From assembly GCF_001665785.1 (NCBI RefSeq), contig NZ_LZSO01000041.1, positions 62,001 through 126,000 on the forward strand: a DNA stretch of 64,000 nt, written 5' to 3'. This stretch comes from Mycolicibacterium peregrinum (GTDB lineage Bacteria > Actinomycetota > Actinomycetes > Mycobacteriales > Mycobacteriaceae). How positions within the stretch are numbered: position 1 is the stretch's first letter; each line of letters begins with the position of its first letter. The notes below the pieces were generated by a model. That model had not been told where the DNA came from. It saw only the letters and a program-made list of their open reading frames with translations, and searched no databases. The position numbers and the translations under genes are program-made. This document shows positions 34,006 to 42,713 of the stretch, one piece after another.

Positions 34006-35559
34006 GTGACATCTGCATCTCCCCGTCCTGTCCTCGTCGTCGACTTCGGCGCTCAGTACGCACAGCTGATCGCTCGCCGGGTCCGCGAGGCGCGGGTGTT
34101 TTCCGAGGTCATCCCGCACACCGCCACGGTCGAGGAGATCAAGGCCAAGGATCCGCAGGCCATCGTGCTGTCGGGCGGCCCGGCCAGTGTCTACGCCGAG
34201 GGTGCCCCGCGCCTGGATCCGGCGCTGTTCGATCTCGACGTGCCGGTGTTCGGTATCTGCTACGGCTTCCAGGCCATGGCCCAGGCCCTCGGCGGAACTG
34301 TCGAGCACACCGGGACCAGCGAATATGGGCGCACCGAGCTGACGGTAGACGGTGGCGATCTGCATGCCGACCTGCCGGGTACCCAGCCGGTGTGGATGAG
34401 CCACGGCGACGCGGTGACCGCCGCGCCGGACGGGTTCGAGGTGATCGCCTCCAGCGCCGGCGCCCCCGTCGCGGGTTTCGAGAACCGGGCCCGCCGCCTG
34501 GCCGGTGTGCAGTACCACCCCGAGGTGCTGCATTCCCCGCACGGCCAGCAGGTGTTGAGCCGGTTCCTGCACGAGTTCGCCGGTATCGGTGCGACGTGGA
34601 CCGCCGCCAACATCGCCGAGCAGCTGATCGAGGCGGTGCGCGCTCAGATCGGTGACGGCCAGGCCATCTGTGGATTGTCCGGTGGTGTCGACTCCGCGGT
34701 GGCCGCCGCGCTGGTGCAGCGCGCCATCGGTGACCGGTTGACGTGCGTGTTCGTCGACCACGGCCTGCTACGGGCGGGGGAGCGGGCCCAGGTGCAGCGC
34801 GATTTCGTCGCCGCGACCGGTGCCAGGCTGGTGACCGTCGACGTCGCCGATCGCTTCCTTGAGGCGCTGACCGGGGTGACGAACCCCGAGGGCAAGCGCA
34901 AGATCATCGGCCGCGAGTTCATCCGGGCGTTCGAGGGCGCGGTGCGCGACACCCTCAGCGAGGCGGACATCGAATACCTGGTGCAGGGCACGCTGTACCC
35001 CGACGTCGTGGAATCCGGCGGCGGCACGGGCACCGCCAACATCAAGAGTCACCACAACGTCGGTGGCCTGCCCGACGACCTGAAGTTCAAGCTCGTCGAG
35101 CCGCTGCGGTTGCTGTTCAAGGACGAGGTGCGCGCGGTGGGCCGTGAACTCGGCCTGCCCGAGGAAATCGTTGCGCGCCAACCCTTCCCGGGTCCGGGGC
35201 TGGGCATCCGCATCGTCGGCGAGGTGACGGCCGATCGGTTGGACACCCTGCGTCGTGCTGACGCGATCGCCCGCGAGGAACTCACCGCTGCCGGTTTGGA
35301 TCAGCAGATCTGGCAGTGCCCGGTGGTGTTGTTGGCCGATGTGCGTTCGGTCGGTGTGCAGGGTGACGGACGGACCTACGGGCACCCGATCGTGCTGCGG
35401 CCGGTGTCCAGTGAGGACGCCATGACCGCGGACTGGACCCGGGTGCCTTACGAAGTGCTGGAACGGATCTCGACCCGGATCACCAACGAGGTGCCCGAGG
35501 TCAACCGGGTCGTGCTGGATGTCACCAGCAAGCCACCGGGCACCATCGAGTGGGAGTAG
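34006..35559 (+). CDS. guaA: GMP synthase (glutamine-hydrolysing) GuaA
   Basis: 517 residues from GTG 34006. Class I glutamine amidotransferase domain: Cys in FGICYGFQAMA, His/Glu in VQYHPEV. ATP-pyrophosphatase domain with the P-loop LSGGVDSAV, and the GMP synthase dimerisation C-terminus ending DVTSKPPGTIEWE. It aminates XMP to GMP, completing the pathway begun by guaB2 in this window. Complete and unremarkable. Confidence 0.97.
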   Translation: MTSASPRPVLVVDFGAQYAQLIARRVREARVFSEVIPHTATVEEIKAKDPQAIVLSGGPASVYAEGAPRLDPALFDLDVPVFGICYGFQAMAQALGGTVEHTGTSEYGRTELTVDGGDLHADLPGTQPVWMSHGDAVTAAPDGFEVIASSAGAPVAGFENRARRLAGVQYHPEVLHSPHGQQVLSRFLHEFAGIGATWTAANIAEQLIEAVRAQIGDGQAICGLSGGVDSAVAAALVQRAIGDRLTCVFVDHGLLRAGERAQVQRDFVAATGARLVTVDVADRFLEALTGVTNPEGKRKIIGREFIRAFEGAVRDTLSEADIEYLVQGTLYPDVVESGGGTGTANIKSHHNVGGLPDDLKFKLVEPLRLLFKDEVRAVGRELGLPEEIVARQPFPGPGLGIRIVGEVTADRLDTLRRADAIAREELTAAGLDQQIWQCPVVLLADVRSVGVQGDGRTYGHPIVLRPVSSEDAMTADWTRVPYEVLERISTRITNEVPEVNRVVLDVTSKPPGTIEWE

Positions 35560-35571
35560 TACCGCCGGGGA

Positions 35572-36327
35572 TCAGTAGGCGAACTGTTCGGAATGTGCGA
35601 TGACAAATCCGTGACGCGCTCCGTGCTGCTGCAAATCGCACATCAATGAACTTTGGTCGTCGACGGCGCAGATGGCTTGAGTGCGAGCCGGATCGGACCG
35701 ATGCACACCGAACCTACCCAGGGGGATCTCGGCTCGGGTGATGAGAATCTTCTGCATGGGGGCAAGCGTCCGATAGCTGGTCGGGTCGACTTGCCGGATG
35801 GCGGCGGTCTGGCTGTCCAGATACGCCTCTTGGCCTTTGATGAAGTCTGCTGGGTCGGTGTAGGAGAAATCCGAGAACACCGACGACGCGGTGTCGAGGC
35901 TGACGTGTGAGGACAGGCTGACGTGGGCTTCGTTGAAGTCCGCAGGCATGGCGGGCGAAGAACCCCAACAGTAGATGCTGTTGAGCCCGGGTTCCTCGTT
36001 GAGCACTGTGTCGATCCGGCAACGGATTCCCGTTTCGGTGGTGAACTGGACGGCACTGCGGTCATAAGACTCGTACGTGGAGTAGTCCGCCATCTTGACC
36101 GTGGTGAATCGTGCGAAGTCGATCGCCGGAGGGGGGCGTCTGTGCACCGTCGGCTGTGGATCCCGGGCTGGTGGCATGACCGAAACAGCTGCAGTATCAC
36201 GATCACTCGGTGCGGGCACGATCCACATCGTGATCGAGGCGACGATTGCCGCTGCTGCAACCGCGCTGCCGATTCCGGCCAGCGCCCGCTGTCTACGCCC
36301 AGGTTGCGCACCGGAGAATGCAGACAT
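35572..36327 (-). CDS. Membrane-anchored protein of unknown function, last gene of the S53/zinc-ribbon cluster
   Basis: 251 residues from ATG 36327. After a short basic N-terminus there is one transmembrane helix (about 15–38), a Pro-rich linker and an extracytoplasmic domain with Cys pairs (IRCRIDTVLNEEPGLNSIYCWGSSP; AICAVDDQSSLMCDL) that may form two disulfides. No family recognised. It lies 59 bp after the fused zinc-ribbon gene on the same strand and looks like part of the same transcription unit. Confidence 0.6.
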   Translation of the reverse strand: MSAFSGAQPGRRQRALAGIGSAVAAAAIVASITMWIVPAPSDRDTAAVSVMPPARDPQPTVHRRPPPAIDFARFTTVKMADYSTYESYDRSAVQFTTETGIRCRIDTVLNEEPGLNSIYCWGSSPAMPADFNEAHVSLSSHVSLDTASSVFSDFSYTDPADFIKGQEAYLDSQTAAIRQVDPTSYRTLAPMQKILITRAEIPLGRFGVHRSDPARTQAICAVDDQSSLMCDLQQHGARHGFVIAHSEQFAY

Positions 36328-36386
36328 TCCCACATCCTATGGGCGGTCAACCATCGTGGATGACGGCAAAAGATGCTCGGGAGCGA

Positions 36387-38243
36387 TCAGCGCACCGGGT
36401 CGTCACGCCAACGGAAACTGTTGACATACTTGCCCATATCCTGGGCGAGATCCAAGTTGGCGCCGGACGGAACCCCGGGCCCGAAATCGGGGCTGTAGGC
36501 GTGGTACGGGCCCGTCGCGATGGCGATCAGTGCCAGGTCGTTCTTGACCGCCGCCACAATGACGACCCGTATCCGCATGTAGTCGCCGGTGGCATTCTGC
36601 GGCCAACTGTCGACGACCATGCCGTAGCCGGGTTGATACCCGACCATGGCATTGGGAATCTCGTAATCCATCTCGGTGTCGGGGTAGGTGCCCTCGACCA
36701 GTTCCTCGGCGATCTCCTTGGGTGTCCGTCCGTGCGCGGGCTTGCCGATCAGTTGCATCGTGCCGCCGTCGCCGGCGAGAAAATCCGCCGTCACCCCGTC
36801 ATCGGCGGTGGTGGTCCGGTAGGCGGCGCCGGATGCGGGATAGGACACCGAGAATGCGCCGTCCGATGCGGTGAAGCGGGGATTGGTCGCCACCGGATCG
36901 TTGGTCGGAGGACGGCCGCAATCCGGTGGACACCGGTAGCGTGCGGGAGGAGGGCTGACCACTGCCGACACCACGACCAGCGCGGCCGTCAGCAGCACGA
37001 CGCCGGTACCCCAGGCCCCCAGCCGTGGGCGGCCGGCAAGGAGTGCGGCCCGCTGCAATGCGCGGATCGCCGCGCCGCAATTGAGACAGAACGCCATATC
37101 GGGAACGGTGTGCTCGCATTGCCGGCACTGCAGCGATCCGTCGGTGTGGATGGTGCCGTGCGATTCGTACAACAGGGCGATCTGCAGACCGATCCGCACC
37201 GCGAGCATCGCCACGGCCATCACGACCAAATGCACTACCAGGACCAAGATCTCGGGTGCCGGCGCGACATCGATAAGGCCGAGGATCGCGTACAAGGCCG
37301 CGACGGCGGCGACCGTTACCGCCGAAACTGCGCGTAAATGTTTGGGGCGCCAAGCGTTGTCCTTGTCCGGAGTGAACCACAGGAACACCCCGAACAGAGC
37401 TCCGGCGGCCGCGGCGGTCAACGGAACCGTGACTGCCTGTATGCCGGCGTGGACCAGTAGTCCGATCAAGGGTCGATCGTGGTCCACCAGCCCGTCATCG
37501 AATTGTGGCGCCAACCTGCCCAATGTGGCAGCCGCAGTGAAGGCGAGCGCTCCGATGGCACCGATCGCAAAGCCGTCCAACGATTCTCGGGTGCGCGGTT
37601 CGAGCAGGCGGATGACCACCACGGGGATGAGCATCAGCACAATCGCGCCGAGTGGGACGCCGAGGCCGTCGCGCATGATCCGGAACTCCGGCACGTCGAC
37701 GCCCATCGGCATGTCGTACTCGCGCGCCACCGCGGTTCCGGTCAGCAGTGTCCAGGCTGCGCCCAGCCCGGCACCCAGGACGCCGGTCAGCAGCAGAGTC
37801 CGTAACGGAACTTTCTGGAAGGCAACGGATTCATGGAGATATGTGACGAACAGCAGTGGAAAACCGAAAGCGGCCAGGGCAGTGATCGCGGCGGGTATCC
37901 GCAGCAGTGTGCCGGCGAGCACCGCCACCGCCAGTGCCGCTATCCCGAGCCGGTAGGGCAGCCGCGAACGATGCGGTAGTGCCGGGAACAGCGAGCTGAC
38001 CACGGACGGCCGCAGTAGGTGCTCGCGGCCGGCGCAATACGCCCCAGGTCGTAACCACCCGGCCCGCTGGCGCCGCGTGTTCAGGTAGGTGCCGCACGCT
38101 CCGCAGAATGTGCCGGCCGGTACTTCGGTGCGGCACACCCGGCATACCCGCCATTCGATGGTGGGCTCCGGCTCCTCTGAGCCGGTTCCGGCGCTATTGC
38201 CTATGAGGGCTGCCGATGCCGTGACGCCCAGTAGGCGGCGCAA
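36387..38243 (-). CDS. Fused zinc-ribbon polytopic membrane protein with C-terminal ectodomain
   Basis: 618 residues if TTG 38243 is the start; no ATG or GTG is available near the expected N-terminus and the start overlaps the lipoprotein gene by 50 bp. Order: zinc ribbon 34–50 (CRVC...CGAC), about eight transmembrane helices (100–350), second zinc ribbon 373–389 (CRQC...CLNC), another helix (about 411–429), then an ectodomain starting RYRCPPDCGRPPT. The membrane part, with LLFVTYLHESVAFQ and SLDGFAIGAIGALAF segments, resembles PrsW-family proteins but lacks the Glu-Glu active-site motif. It is a fusion of what two separate genes encode at 38606–40530. Confidence 0.75.
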   Translation of the reverse strand: MRRLLGVTASAALIGNSAGTGSEEPEPTIEWRVCRVCRTEVPAGTFCGACGTYLNTRRQRAGWLRPGAYCAGREHLLRPSVVSSLFPALPHRSRLPYRLGIAALAVAVLAGTLLRIPAAITALAAFGFPLLFVTYLHESVAFQKVPLRTLLLTGVLGAGLGAAWTLLTGTAVAREYDMPMGVDVPEFRIMRDGLGVPLGAIVLMLIPVVVIRLLEPRTRESLDGFAIGAIGALAFTAAATLGRLAPQFDDGLVDHDRPLIGLLVHAGIQAVTVPLTAAAAGALFGVFLWFTPDKDNAWRPKHLRAVSAVTVAAVAALYAILGLIDVAPAPEILVLVVHLVVMAVAMLAVRIGLQIALLYESHGTIHTDGSLQCRQCEHTVPDMAFCLNCGAAIRALQRAALLAGRPRLGAWGTGVVLLTAALVVVSAVVSPPPARYRCPPDCGRPPTNDPVATNPRFTASDGAFSVSYPASGAAYRTTTADDGVTADFLAGDGGTMQLIGKPAHGRTPKEIAEELVEGTYPDTEMDYEIPNAMVGYQPGYGMVVDSWPQNATGDYMRIRVVIVAAVKNDLALIAIATGPYHAYSPDFGPGVPSGANLDLAQDMGKYVNSFRWRDDPVR

Positions 38244-38478
38244 CGGGCTCTACGTGGGTGGGCGTGAAGCTGTTGGCGCCCCCGGGGGAGACCTTCTTCT
38301 CGGTGGGCTCCGTCGGTGGCGGCGCTGACGGCGTCGTGGTTGTCGTCGTTGTGGTGGTGGGCGTGGTGGTCTCTGGTGCCTTCTCTCCGGTACCGCAAGC
38401 GCTGAGCCCGACCATCCCGATGATCGCGGCGGAGGCAGCGGCAGCTGCGAGGCGACGAGTTGATCGGCGTGACCTCAT
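38194..38478 (-). CDS. Small Thr-rich lipoprotein (third copy of family)
   Basis: 94 residues from ATG 38478. Signal peptide RRLAAAAASAAIIGMVGLSAC with a good lipobox (LSAC), then a short CGTGEKAPETTTP segment, a run of nine threonines, Pro-rich spacer and NSFTPTH. It is paralogous to the two near-identical copies at 42181 and 42714 (shared CGT-EKAPETTTP, poly-Thr and TEP-TEK motifs). Its end overlaps the start of the fused membrane-protein gene, suggesting coupling. Probably a surface-exposed lipid-anchored peptide; function unknown. Confidence 0.75.
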   Translation of the reverse strand: MRSRRSTRRLAAAAASAAIIGMVGLSACGTGEKAPETTTPTTTTTTTTTPSAPPPTEPTEKKVSPGGANSFTPTHVEPVAPPTGRHGIGSPHRQ

Positions 38479-38540
38479 GATTAGTCCTCACTGTCCCCCG
38501 CGGACGAAATAGATACAGCCCGTGAAACGGGTGTGCCAGC

Positions 38541-38550
38541 AAACTCTAAC
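38541..38550 (-). promoter_or_regulatory. Conserved upstream element, copy 3 (GTTAGAGTTT)
   Basis: The reverse strand reads GTTAGAGTTT 63 bp before the lipoprotein start at 38478. The same core occurs upstream of the other two lipoprotein genes, and all three also share a GGGGGACAGTGAGGAC-like segment at the ribosome-binding site. Candidate promoter or operator. Confidence 0.45.
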
Positions 38551-38605
38551 CCAGTGCGTTCCGGCGTGGGCGTCAATTCCGTGTTTCCGACCGGACGGCA
38601 GGCGA

Positions 38606-39325
38606 TCAGCGGTCGGGGTCTCCGCGCCACCGGAAACTGTTGACGTATTTCCCCATGTCCAGCGCCAACTGCAGGTTGGCGCCCGACGGTTTACTGGCCC
38701 CCGAACCGGGGCCGAATTCTCGATACGGTCCGACGGCCGACGCGATGAGCGCGAGGTCGTCCTTCACCGCGACCAACACCAGCACCCGCATCCGCATGTA
38801 GTTGCTTGTCGCGCTCTGTGGCCAGCAGTCGGCGACCAGACCGTATCCGGGGTGGTAACCCACCATGGCGTTGGGGATGTTGTAGGCGGTTTTGGTATCC
38901 GGATATGTCTTCTTCACCAGGGAGTTGGCGATGTCCTCGGCGCTACGCCCGGCTGCCGGTTCGCTGAACAACTGCAGCATGCCACCGTCACCGGCTTTGA
39001 ACTCTGCGGTGACACCGGTCGGGTTGGTGGTGACCGTGTATGCCGAGGAGGCCACGGGGTAGGAAACCGAGAAGCTGCCGTCGGGCGCGGTGAACACCGG
39101 ATTGATCGCCACCGCCTGCCCGGTCGGGGGGCGTCCGCAGTCGGGTGGGCACATGTACCGGGCCGGTGGCTCACTCGTCGCATGTGAGACCCAGGCCAGT
39201 ACCCCGGCAACGAGGGCGATTCCGGTGGTCAGGGTCGCCACGACCTTCAGGGCGGAGGTGCGGCGAATGGCCCGGGTTCTACCGGTGGAAATGGGTACCG
39301 CATATCCGGGAAAGAATGTGCTCAC
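38606..39325 (-). CDS. Ectodomain membrane protein, stand-alone partner of the zinc-ribbon protein
   Basis: 239 residues. One transmembrane helix near the N-terminus (about 26–47), then an ectodomain homologous to residues 430–618 of the fused protein: RYMCPPDCGRPPTGQAVAINPVFTAPDGSFSVSYP...PNAMVGYHPGYGLVADCWPQ...MGKYVNSFRWRGDPDR. The Cys-Pro-Pro-Asp-Cys motif may hold a disulfide. Its ATG overlaps the stop of the upstream zinc-ribbon gene (ATGA), so the two chains are made together and probably form one complex. Function unknown. Confidence 0.75.
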   Translation of the reverse strand: MSTFFPGYAVPISTGRTRAIRRTSALKVVATLTTGIALVAGVLAWVSHATSEPPARYMCPPDCGRPPTGQAVAINPVFTAPDGSFSVSYPVASSAYTVTTNPTGVTAEFKAGDGGMLQLFSEPAAGRSAEDIANSLVKKTYPDTKTAYNIPNAMVGYHPGYGLVADCWPQSATSNYMRMRVLVLVAVKDDLALIASAVGPYREFGPGSGASKPSGANLQLALDMGKYVNSFRWRGDPDR

Positions 39326-40530
39326 CCGGCATCTGACCCCGGGTCACGCACCGGCCGGTGCTCGCGACGCTGTTCTCTGGACGTGCGCGACGATGCGTGG
39401 GTGGCCGCACCGCAGTGCGGGCAGAACGACATGTCGGGCACGATATGGCCGCAGCGGGCGCAGAAGATGGGCTGATCGGAGGCGATCTCGTCTTGGGCTT
39501 CGTGCAGCAGCGCCAGATGCAGGCCGACCCGCAACGCCAACAGCGCCAACAACGAAACCGTGAGGTGCACCGCCAACTGGATCCATTGCGGAACGCGCGC
39601 CACATCGATCAGACCCAGCGCGCAGTAGACGATCAGCACCGCGAACGCGCAGGAGAACATCACCAGCCGCACATAACCGACGTGTTTGTCGACCTTGGTG
39701 GCGGGGCGGGTGAACCACAGGGCTGCGCCGATCAGACCGCCGATGGCCGCCGCGGTCAAAGGCATGGCTACTCCGCGGATTCCGGCCTCGATGATCAGAC
39801 CGGAGATCGGGCGGTTTCGCGCCACCATGCCGGTGGTGAGTTGTGGCGCCAGTCGGGTGAGTGTGGTCGCTGCAGTGAAGGCTGTGGCACCGAGGGCGCC
39901 GATCATGAAGCCGTCCAACGATTCCCGGCTCGACCGGTTGGTCAGGCGGACCACGACAGCGGGAACCAGCATCAGGAACGCTCCGCCCAGCGGAATTCCC
40001 AAGCCGTTGCGCATGATCCGAAAGGCGGTCACACCGCTGCCGAGTGGGACGCCGTAGGACTTGGCCATCATGTGGCCGGTGAGCAGCACCCAGCCGACGC
40101 CCAACGCGATTCCCAGCACGATGGTCACCACCAGGTTGACACGGTGCAGGTCGCGGAAGGCGTCGGACTCGTAGAGATAGATCAGGAACAGCAGCGGGAG
40201 TCCGAGTGCGGCGACCGCGATCAGGGCCGCGGGCAACCTCAGCACGGCGCAGGCCACCAGACCTGCCAGCAGGACCACCATCGCGATGCGGAAGGGGGTA
40301 CGGGACTGGTGCGACAGGTGGGGGAACAGTGAGCTCGCGATCGACGGCCGCAACAGGTGTTCATCAGGGGCCACGCAGGATGCGCTGAGGCGCAACCACT
40401 CCGGGCCGTCACCTTGTTGCTTGTCGATCGGAACGCCGCACAGCCCGCAGTACTTGCCGTCGGGTACATCGACTTTGCAGACCCGGCACTCGGTGGTCGG
40501 CACGTCCGTGTCGTCGGGTGTATCGGTCAT
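39322..40530 (-). CDS. Zinc-ribbon polytopic membrane protein (split version)
   Basis: 402 residues. N-terminal zinc ribbon (ECRVCKVDVPDGKYCGLCG), about eight helices, C-terminal zinc ribbon (FCARCGHIVPDMSFCPHCGAAT) and a basic tail. It is homologous to residues 30–400 of the fused protein. The membrane core has PrsW-like segments (LGLPLLFLIYLYESDAF; SLDGFMIGALGATAFTAATTL) without the catalytic Glu pair. Its start overlaps the S53 peptidase stop (ATGA), and its stop overlaps the next gene, so peptidase, membrane protein and ectodomain protein are one coupled unit. Confidence 0.78.
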   Translation of the reverse strand: MTDTPDDTDVPTTECRVCKVDVPDGKYCGLCGVPIDKQQGDGPEWLRLSASCVAPDEHLLRPSIASSLFPHLSHQSRTPFRIAMVVLLAGLVACAVLRLPAALIAVAALGLPLLFLIYLYESDAFRDLHRVNLVVTIVLGIALGVGWVLLTGHMMAKSYGVPLGSGVTAFRIMRNGLGIPLGGAFLMLVPAVVVRLTNRSSRESLDGFMIGALGATAFTAATTLTRLAPQLTTGMVARNRPISGLIIEAGIRGVAMPLTAAAIGGLIGAALWFTRPATKVDKHVGYVRLVMFSCAFAVLIVYCALGLIDVARVPQWIQLAVHLTVSLLALLALRVGLHLALLHEAQDEIASDQPIFCARCGHIVPDMSFCPHCGAATHASSRTSREQRREHRPVRDPGSDAG

Positions 40531-42149
40531 CGGTGCGCCTTCTGCAGGACAAGGATGTTCTTGGCGAGGTTCTCCACATCGGGTGACCCCAGCCCGGTCA
40601 CCAGGTCGTAGCCGGGGGAGGCGGTGGCCACCGCGTTGCCGCCGAGATCGACGTCACGGAACGCCGGCAGCGGGGCGCCCGAGGCGATCTTGTACAACAG
40701 CGGATTGAGGTCCCCGAGCGCCCGGCCGCCGTTGGCGATCAGGTACTGGTTCATCACCGCGGCCATCCCGGCCCACAGCGGTGCGGACTGCGATGTGCCG
40801 CCCCCGACCAGAACCTGGTTGTTCAGAACGATTTTCACGCCGGTGAAGGGATCGGCCACTGCGGCCACGTCCGGGGTGAGCCGGCGCCCGGCGCTGTCGT
40901 CGCCGGGAGCGGATACGTTGCGTTGCCACTCGGGGCGGTCGAAGATCGCCGAGACGCCACCGCCGGTGCCTTGCGACAGCGGGACGTCGAACCAGGCCTG
41001 CTCGGCCAGCCAGCCGCCGTGGGCGTCGGTGGACAATGTCGTACCTCCGACATCGGTCATCTCCGGCAGGGAGGCCACCGAGTCCAGGCCGATGTCGTCC
41101 TCGCTGGGTGAGGATGACCAGTCCTGTCCGCCTTTGCATTCCAGGCCCGCCAGGTCCCCACTGGCATCAAATGCCGTGGTGCCGTGGGTGTGTGCGGTGG
41201 CCAGGGCCGAGCGGACCGGGGCGAGATCGGCGGCGGTGATCAGCTTGTCGCAGCCCCAGCCGATGGAGAAACTCCAGACTGCACCGGGAAACTGCTGATC
41301 GGCCGATTCCAGCATCTTCCCGATCTTCTCGTAGGCGCCGTCACCCTGGACTGTCGGCCGGGCGTTGACGACAACCTTCTGCGCATCCGGGGCGATGGCG
41401 TGGGCGAGCTGCAGATCCATGGTGGTCTCGCCGTGCGGAGCACTCGGTTGCCCGCCGACCACGATCGGCGTGAACTCGGGTAGGTCGAAGGTGGTGGCGA
41501 AGGTGTCCAGGTCAGCCTGATCGAAACCGTCGAAGGCGAAGAACACGATGGTGGTGCCCTTGCCGGTGAATCCCTGTTCCGCCAGGTTGCCCAGGTTGTA
41601 GGTGTTGAGCACCCCTTGCGGCGTCAATCCCTGATCCGGAACGTCGGTCGGCAGATTCCGCAGGTCCGGCAGTGACATCCGGTAGGGCGTGTAGCCCAGG
41701 ATGCGGCCGACTTCGGTGACCTCTCCGGACAGCCGTTCGGGTACCGACGGCTGCTGCGGTGAGGCATAGAACTCCTGGCCGCGCCGGCCCCGATAGTCAT
41801 GAATGTCCACGCCGAAAGCGGTTGCCAGGTCAGCGGATCGGCCTTCGGCGATGGCCCAGGAATCACCGGGCCGCCATCGGATGGACAGTGAATGCTCCTC
41901 GGCCCACCCGAGCAGCGCAGCCGGTCGCTCGGCGCTGTGCAGCGTCATGGTGAGCTGCGCCGAACCACTCCCGGCTGGGCCGAGATCGGTTGAGGCGGAA
42001 AGTAGTTGGGCGTACGGACCCGTGATGTGGGTGGGCCCGTACGCCGATCCGCCCGGTGGGGGTGTAGACCGCAGGTCAGAGACCAGCAGGGTGCTGAACA
42101 CGATCAGCGCCAGCACTACCCGCCCGGGGGCGATGTTTATCCCGGCCAT
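40527..42149 (-). CDS. S53 (sedolisin/kumamolisin) family serine-carboxyl peptidase
   Basis: 540 residues. N-terminal hydrophobic segment (about 9–24; signal or anchor), Pro-kumamolisin activation domain (about 40–160: PYAQLLSASTDLGP...LGYTPYRMSLPDLRNLP), then the catalytic domain. The Glu–Asp–Asp–Ser set is complete: Glu241 and Asp245 (HGETTMDLQLAH), Asp332 (ASGDLAG), Ser453 (GGGTSQSAPLWAG). The calcium-site end (FRDVDLGGNAV...GYDLVTGLGSP) is present. Sedolisins are acid-active secreted endopeptidases that self-process. It starts 31 bp after a Thr-rich lipoprotein gene and is coupled to the zinc-ribbon gene. Likely cell-envelope protease; substrates unknown. Confidence 0.9.
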   Translation of the reverse strand: MAGINIAPGRVVLALIVFSTLLVSDLRSTPPPGGSAYGPTHITGPYAQLLSASTDLGPAGSGSAQLTMTLHSAERPAALLGWAEEHSLSIRWRPGDSWAIAEGRSADLATAFGVDIHDYRGRRGQEFYASPQQPSVPERLSGEVTEVGRILGYTPYRMSLPDLRNLPTDVPDQGLTPQGVLNTYNLGNLAEQGFTGKGTTIVFFAFDGFDQADLDTFATTFDLPEFTPIVVGGQPSAPHGETTMDLQLAHAIAPDAQKVVVNARPTVQGDGAYEKIGKMLESADQQFPGAVWSFSIGWGCDKLITAADLAPVRSALATAHTHGTTAFDASGDLAGLECKGGQDWSSSPSEDDIGLDSVASLPEMTDVGGTTLSTDAHGGWLAEQAWFDVPLSQGTGGGVSAIFDRPEWQRNVSAPGDDSAGRRLTPDVAAVADPFTGVKIVLNNQVLVGGGTSQSAPLWAGMAAVMNQYLIANGGRALGDLNPLLYKIASGAPLPAFRDVDLGGNAVATASPGYDLVTGLGSPDVENLAKNILVLQKAHR

Positions 42150-42180
42150 CGGCGAACGACCGACTCTCTGCGCTCCGCGT

Positions 42181-42462
42181 TTAGTTGTCGCCGGGGATGG
42201 CGGTCGGTGCCGGCGGTGCCTTCACGCCGGGCGTGAACAGGTTGCCGCCGGTGGGGTTGATCGACTTCTCGGTCGGCTCGACCGTTGGCGGCGGGGCAGG
42301 AGTGGCCGGTGCGGTTGTGGTCGTCGTCGTGGTGGTGGTCGGCGTGGTGGTCTCGGGAGCCTTCTCTTCGGTACCGCAGGCCGCGGTGAACGAGATCATC
42401 CCGATGACTGCCGCACCGCCGGCAATGACGGTGAGCCGACGAGTCAACTGCCCAGACTTCAT
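42181..42462 (-). CDS. Small Thr-rich lipoprotein-like protein, copy 1
   Basis: 93 residues from ATG 42462 (GAGGAC upstream). Signal sequence LTRRLTVIAGGAAVIGMISFTAAC with a lipobox-like TAAC (position -3 is Thr, atypical), then CGTEEKAPETTTP, poly-Thr, a Pro/Ala spacer and KSINPTGGNLFTPGVKAPPAPTAIPG. It is the first gene upstream of the S53 peptidase (31-bp gap). It differs from copy 2 only at the last few residues. Confidence 0.78.
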   Translation of the reverse strand: MKSGQLTRRLTVIAGGAAVIGMISFTAACGTEEKAPETTTPTTTTTTTTTAPATPAPPPTVEPTEKSINPTGGNLFTPGVKAPPAPTAIPGDN

Positions 42463-42489
42463 GATGGTGTCCTCACTGTCCCCCGTGCT
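42190..42489. repeat. 300-bp near-identical direct repeat, copy A
   Basis: Matches 42735–43034 with 3 mismatches in 300 positions (counted by eye) at a fixed offset of 545 bp. It covers almost the whole lipoprotein gene and its ribosome-binding site. Sequence beyond the left end is unrelated; beyond the right end it is clearly homologous but only about 70–75% identical. Confidence 0.95.
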
Positions 42490-42586
42490 TAAACAGAACC
42501 TGGTCTTCGGTGAATCGCTGCGATTCCCACAACAAGTAACGCACGTCGTGGCCAGTCCCATCCCGAAGCGGGTTCTGGTGAACCGA

Positions 42587-42596
42587 ACTCTAACTT
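42587..42596 (-). promoter_or_regulatory. Conserved upstream element, copy 1 (GTTAGAGTTC)
   Basis: The reverse strand reads GTTAGAGTTC, with its near edge 125 bp before the lipoprotein start at 42462. The same element sits at exactly the same distance upstream of copy 2. A shared inverted or GC-rich block (CGCTTCGGGATGGGACTGG) lies just downstream in both. Confidence 0.5.
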
Positions 42597-42713
42597 AAGG
42601 TCCGCGTGGTCGCAGAGCCATTTGCTGCAGGCACTGCCGATCGGGGTGTGACGGGACGACGTTGCTTGCCGGGCATGTGGCGCCAGGGCCCGGCAAGCCG
42701 CCGAAACCGCGTT

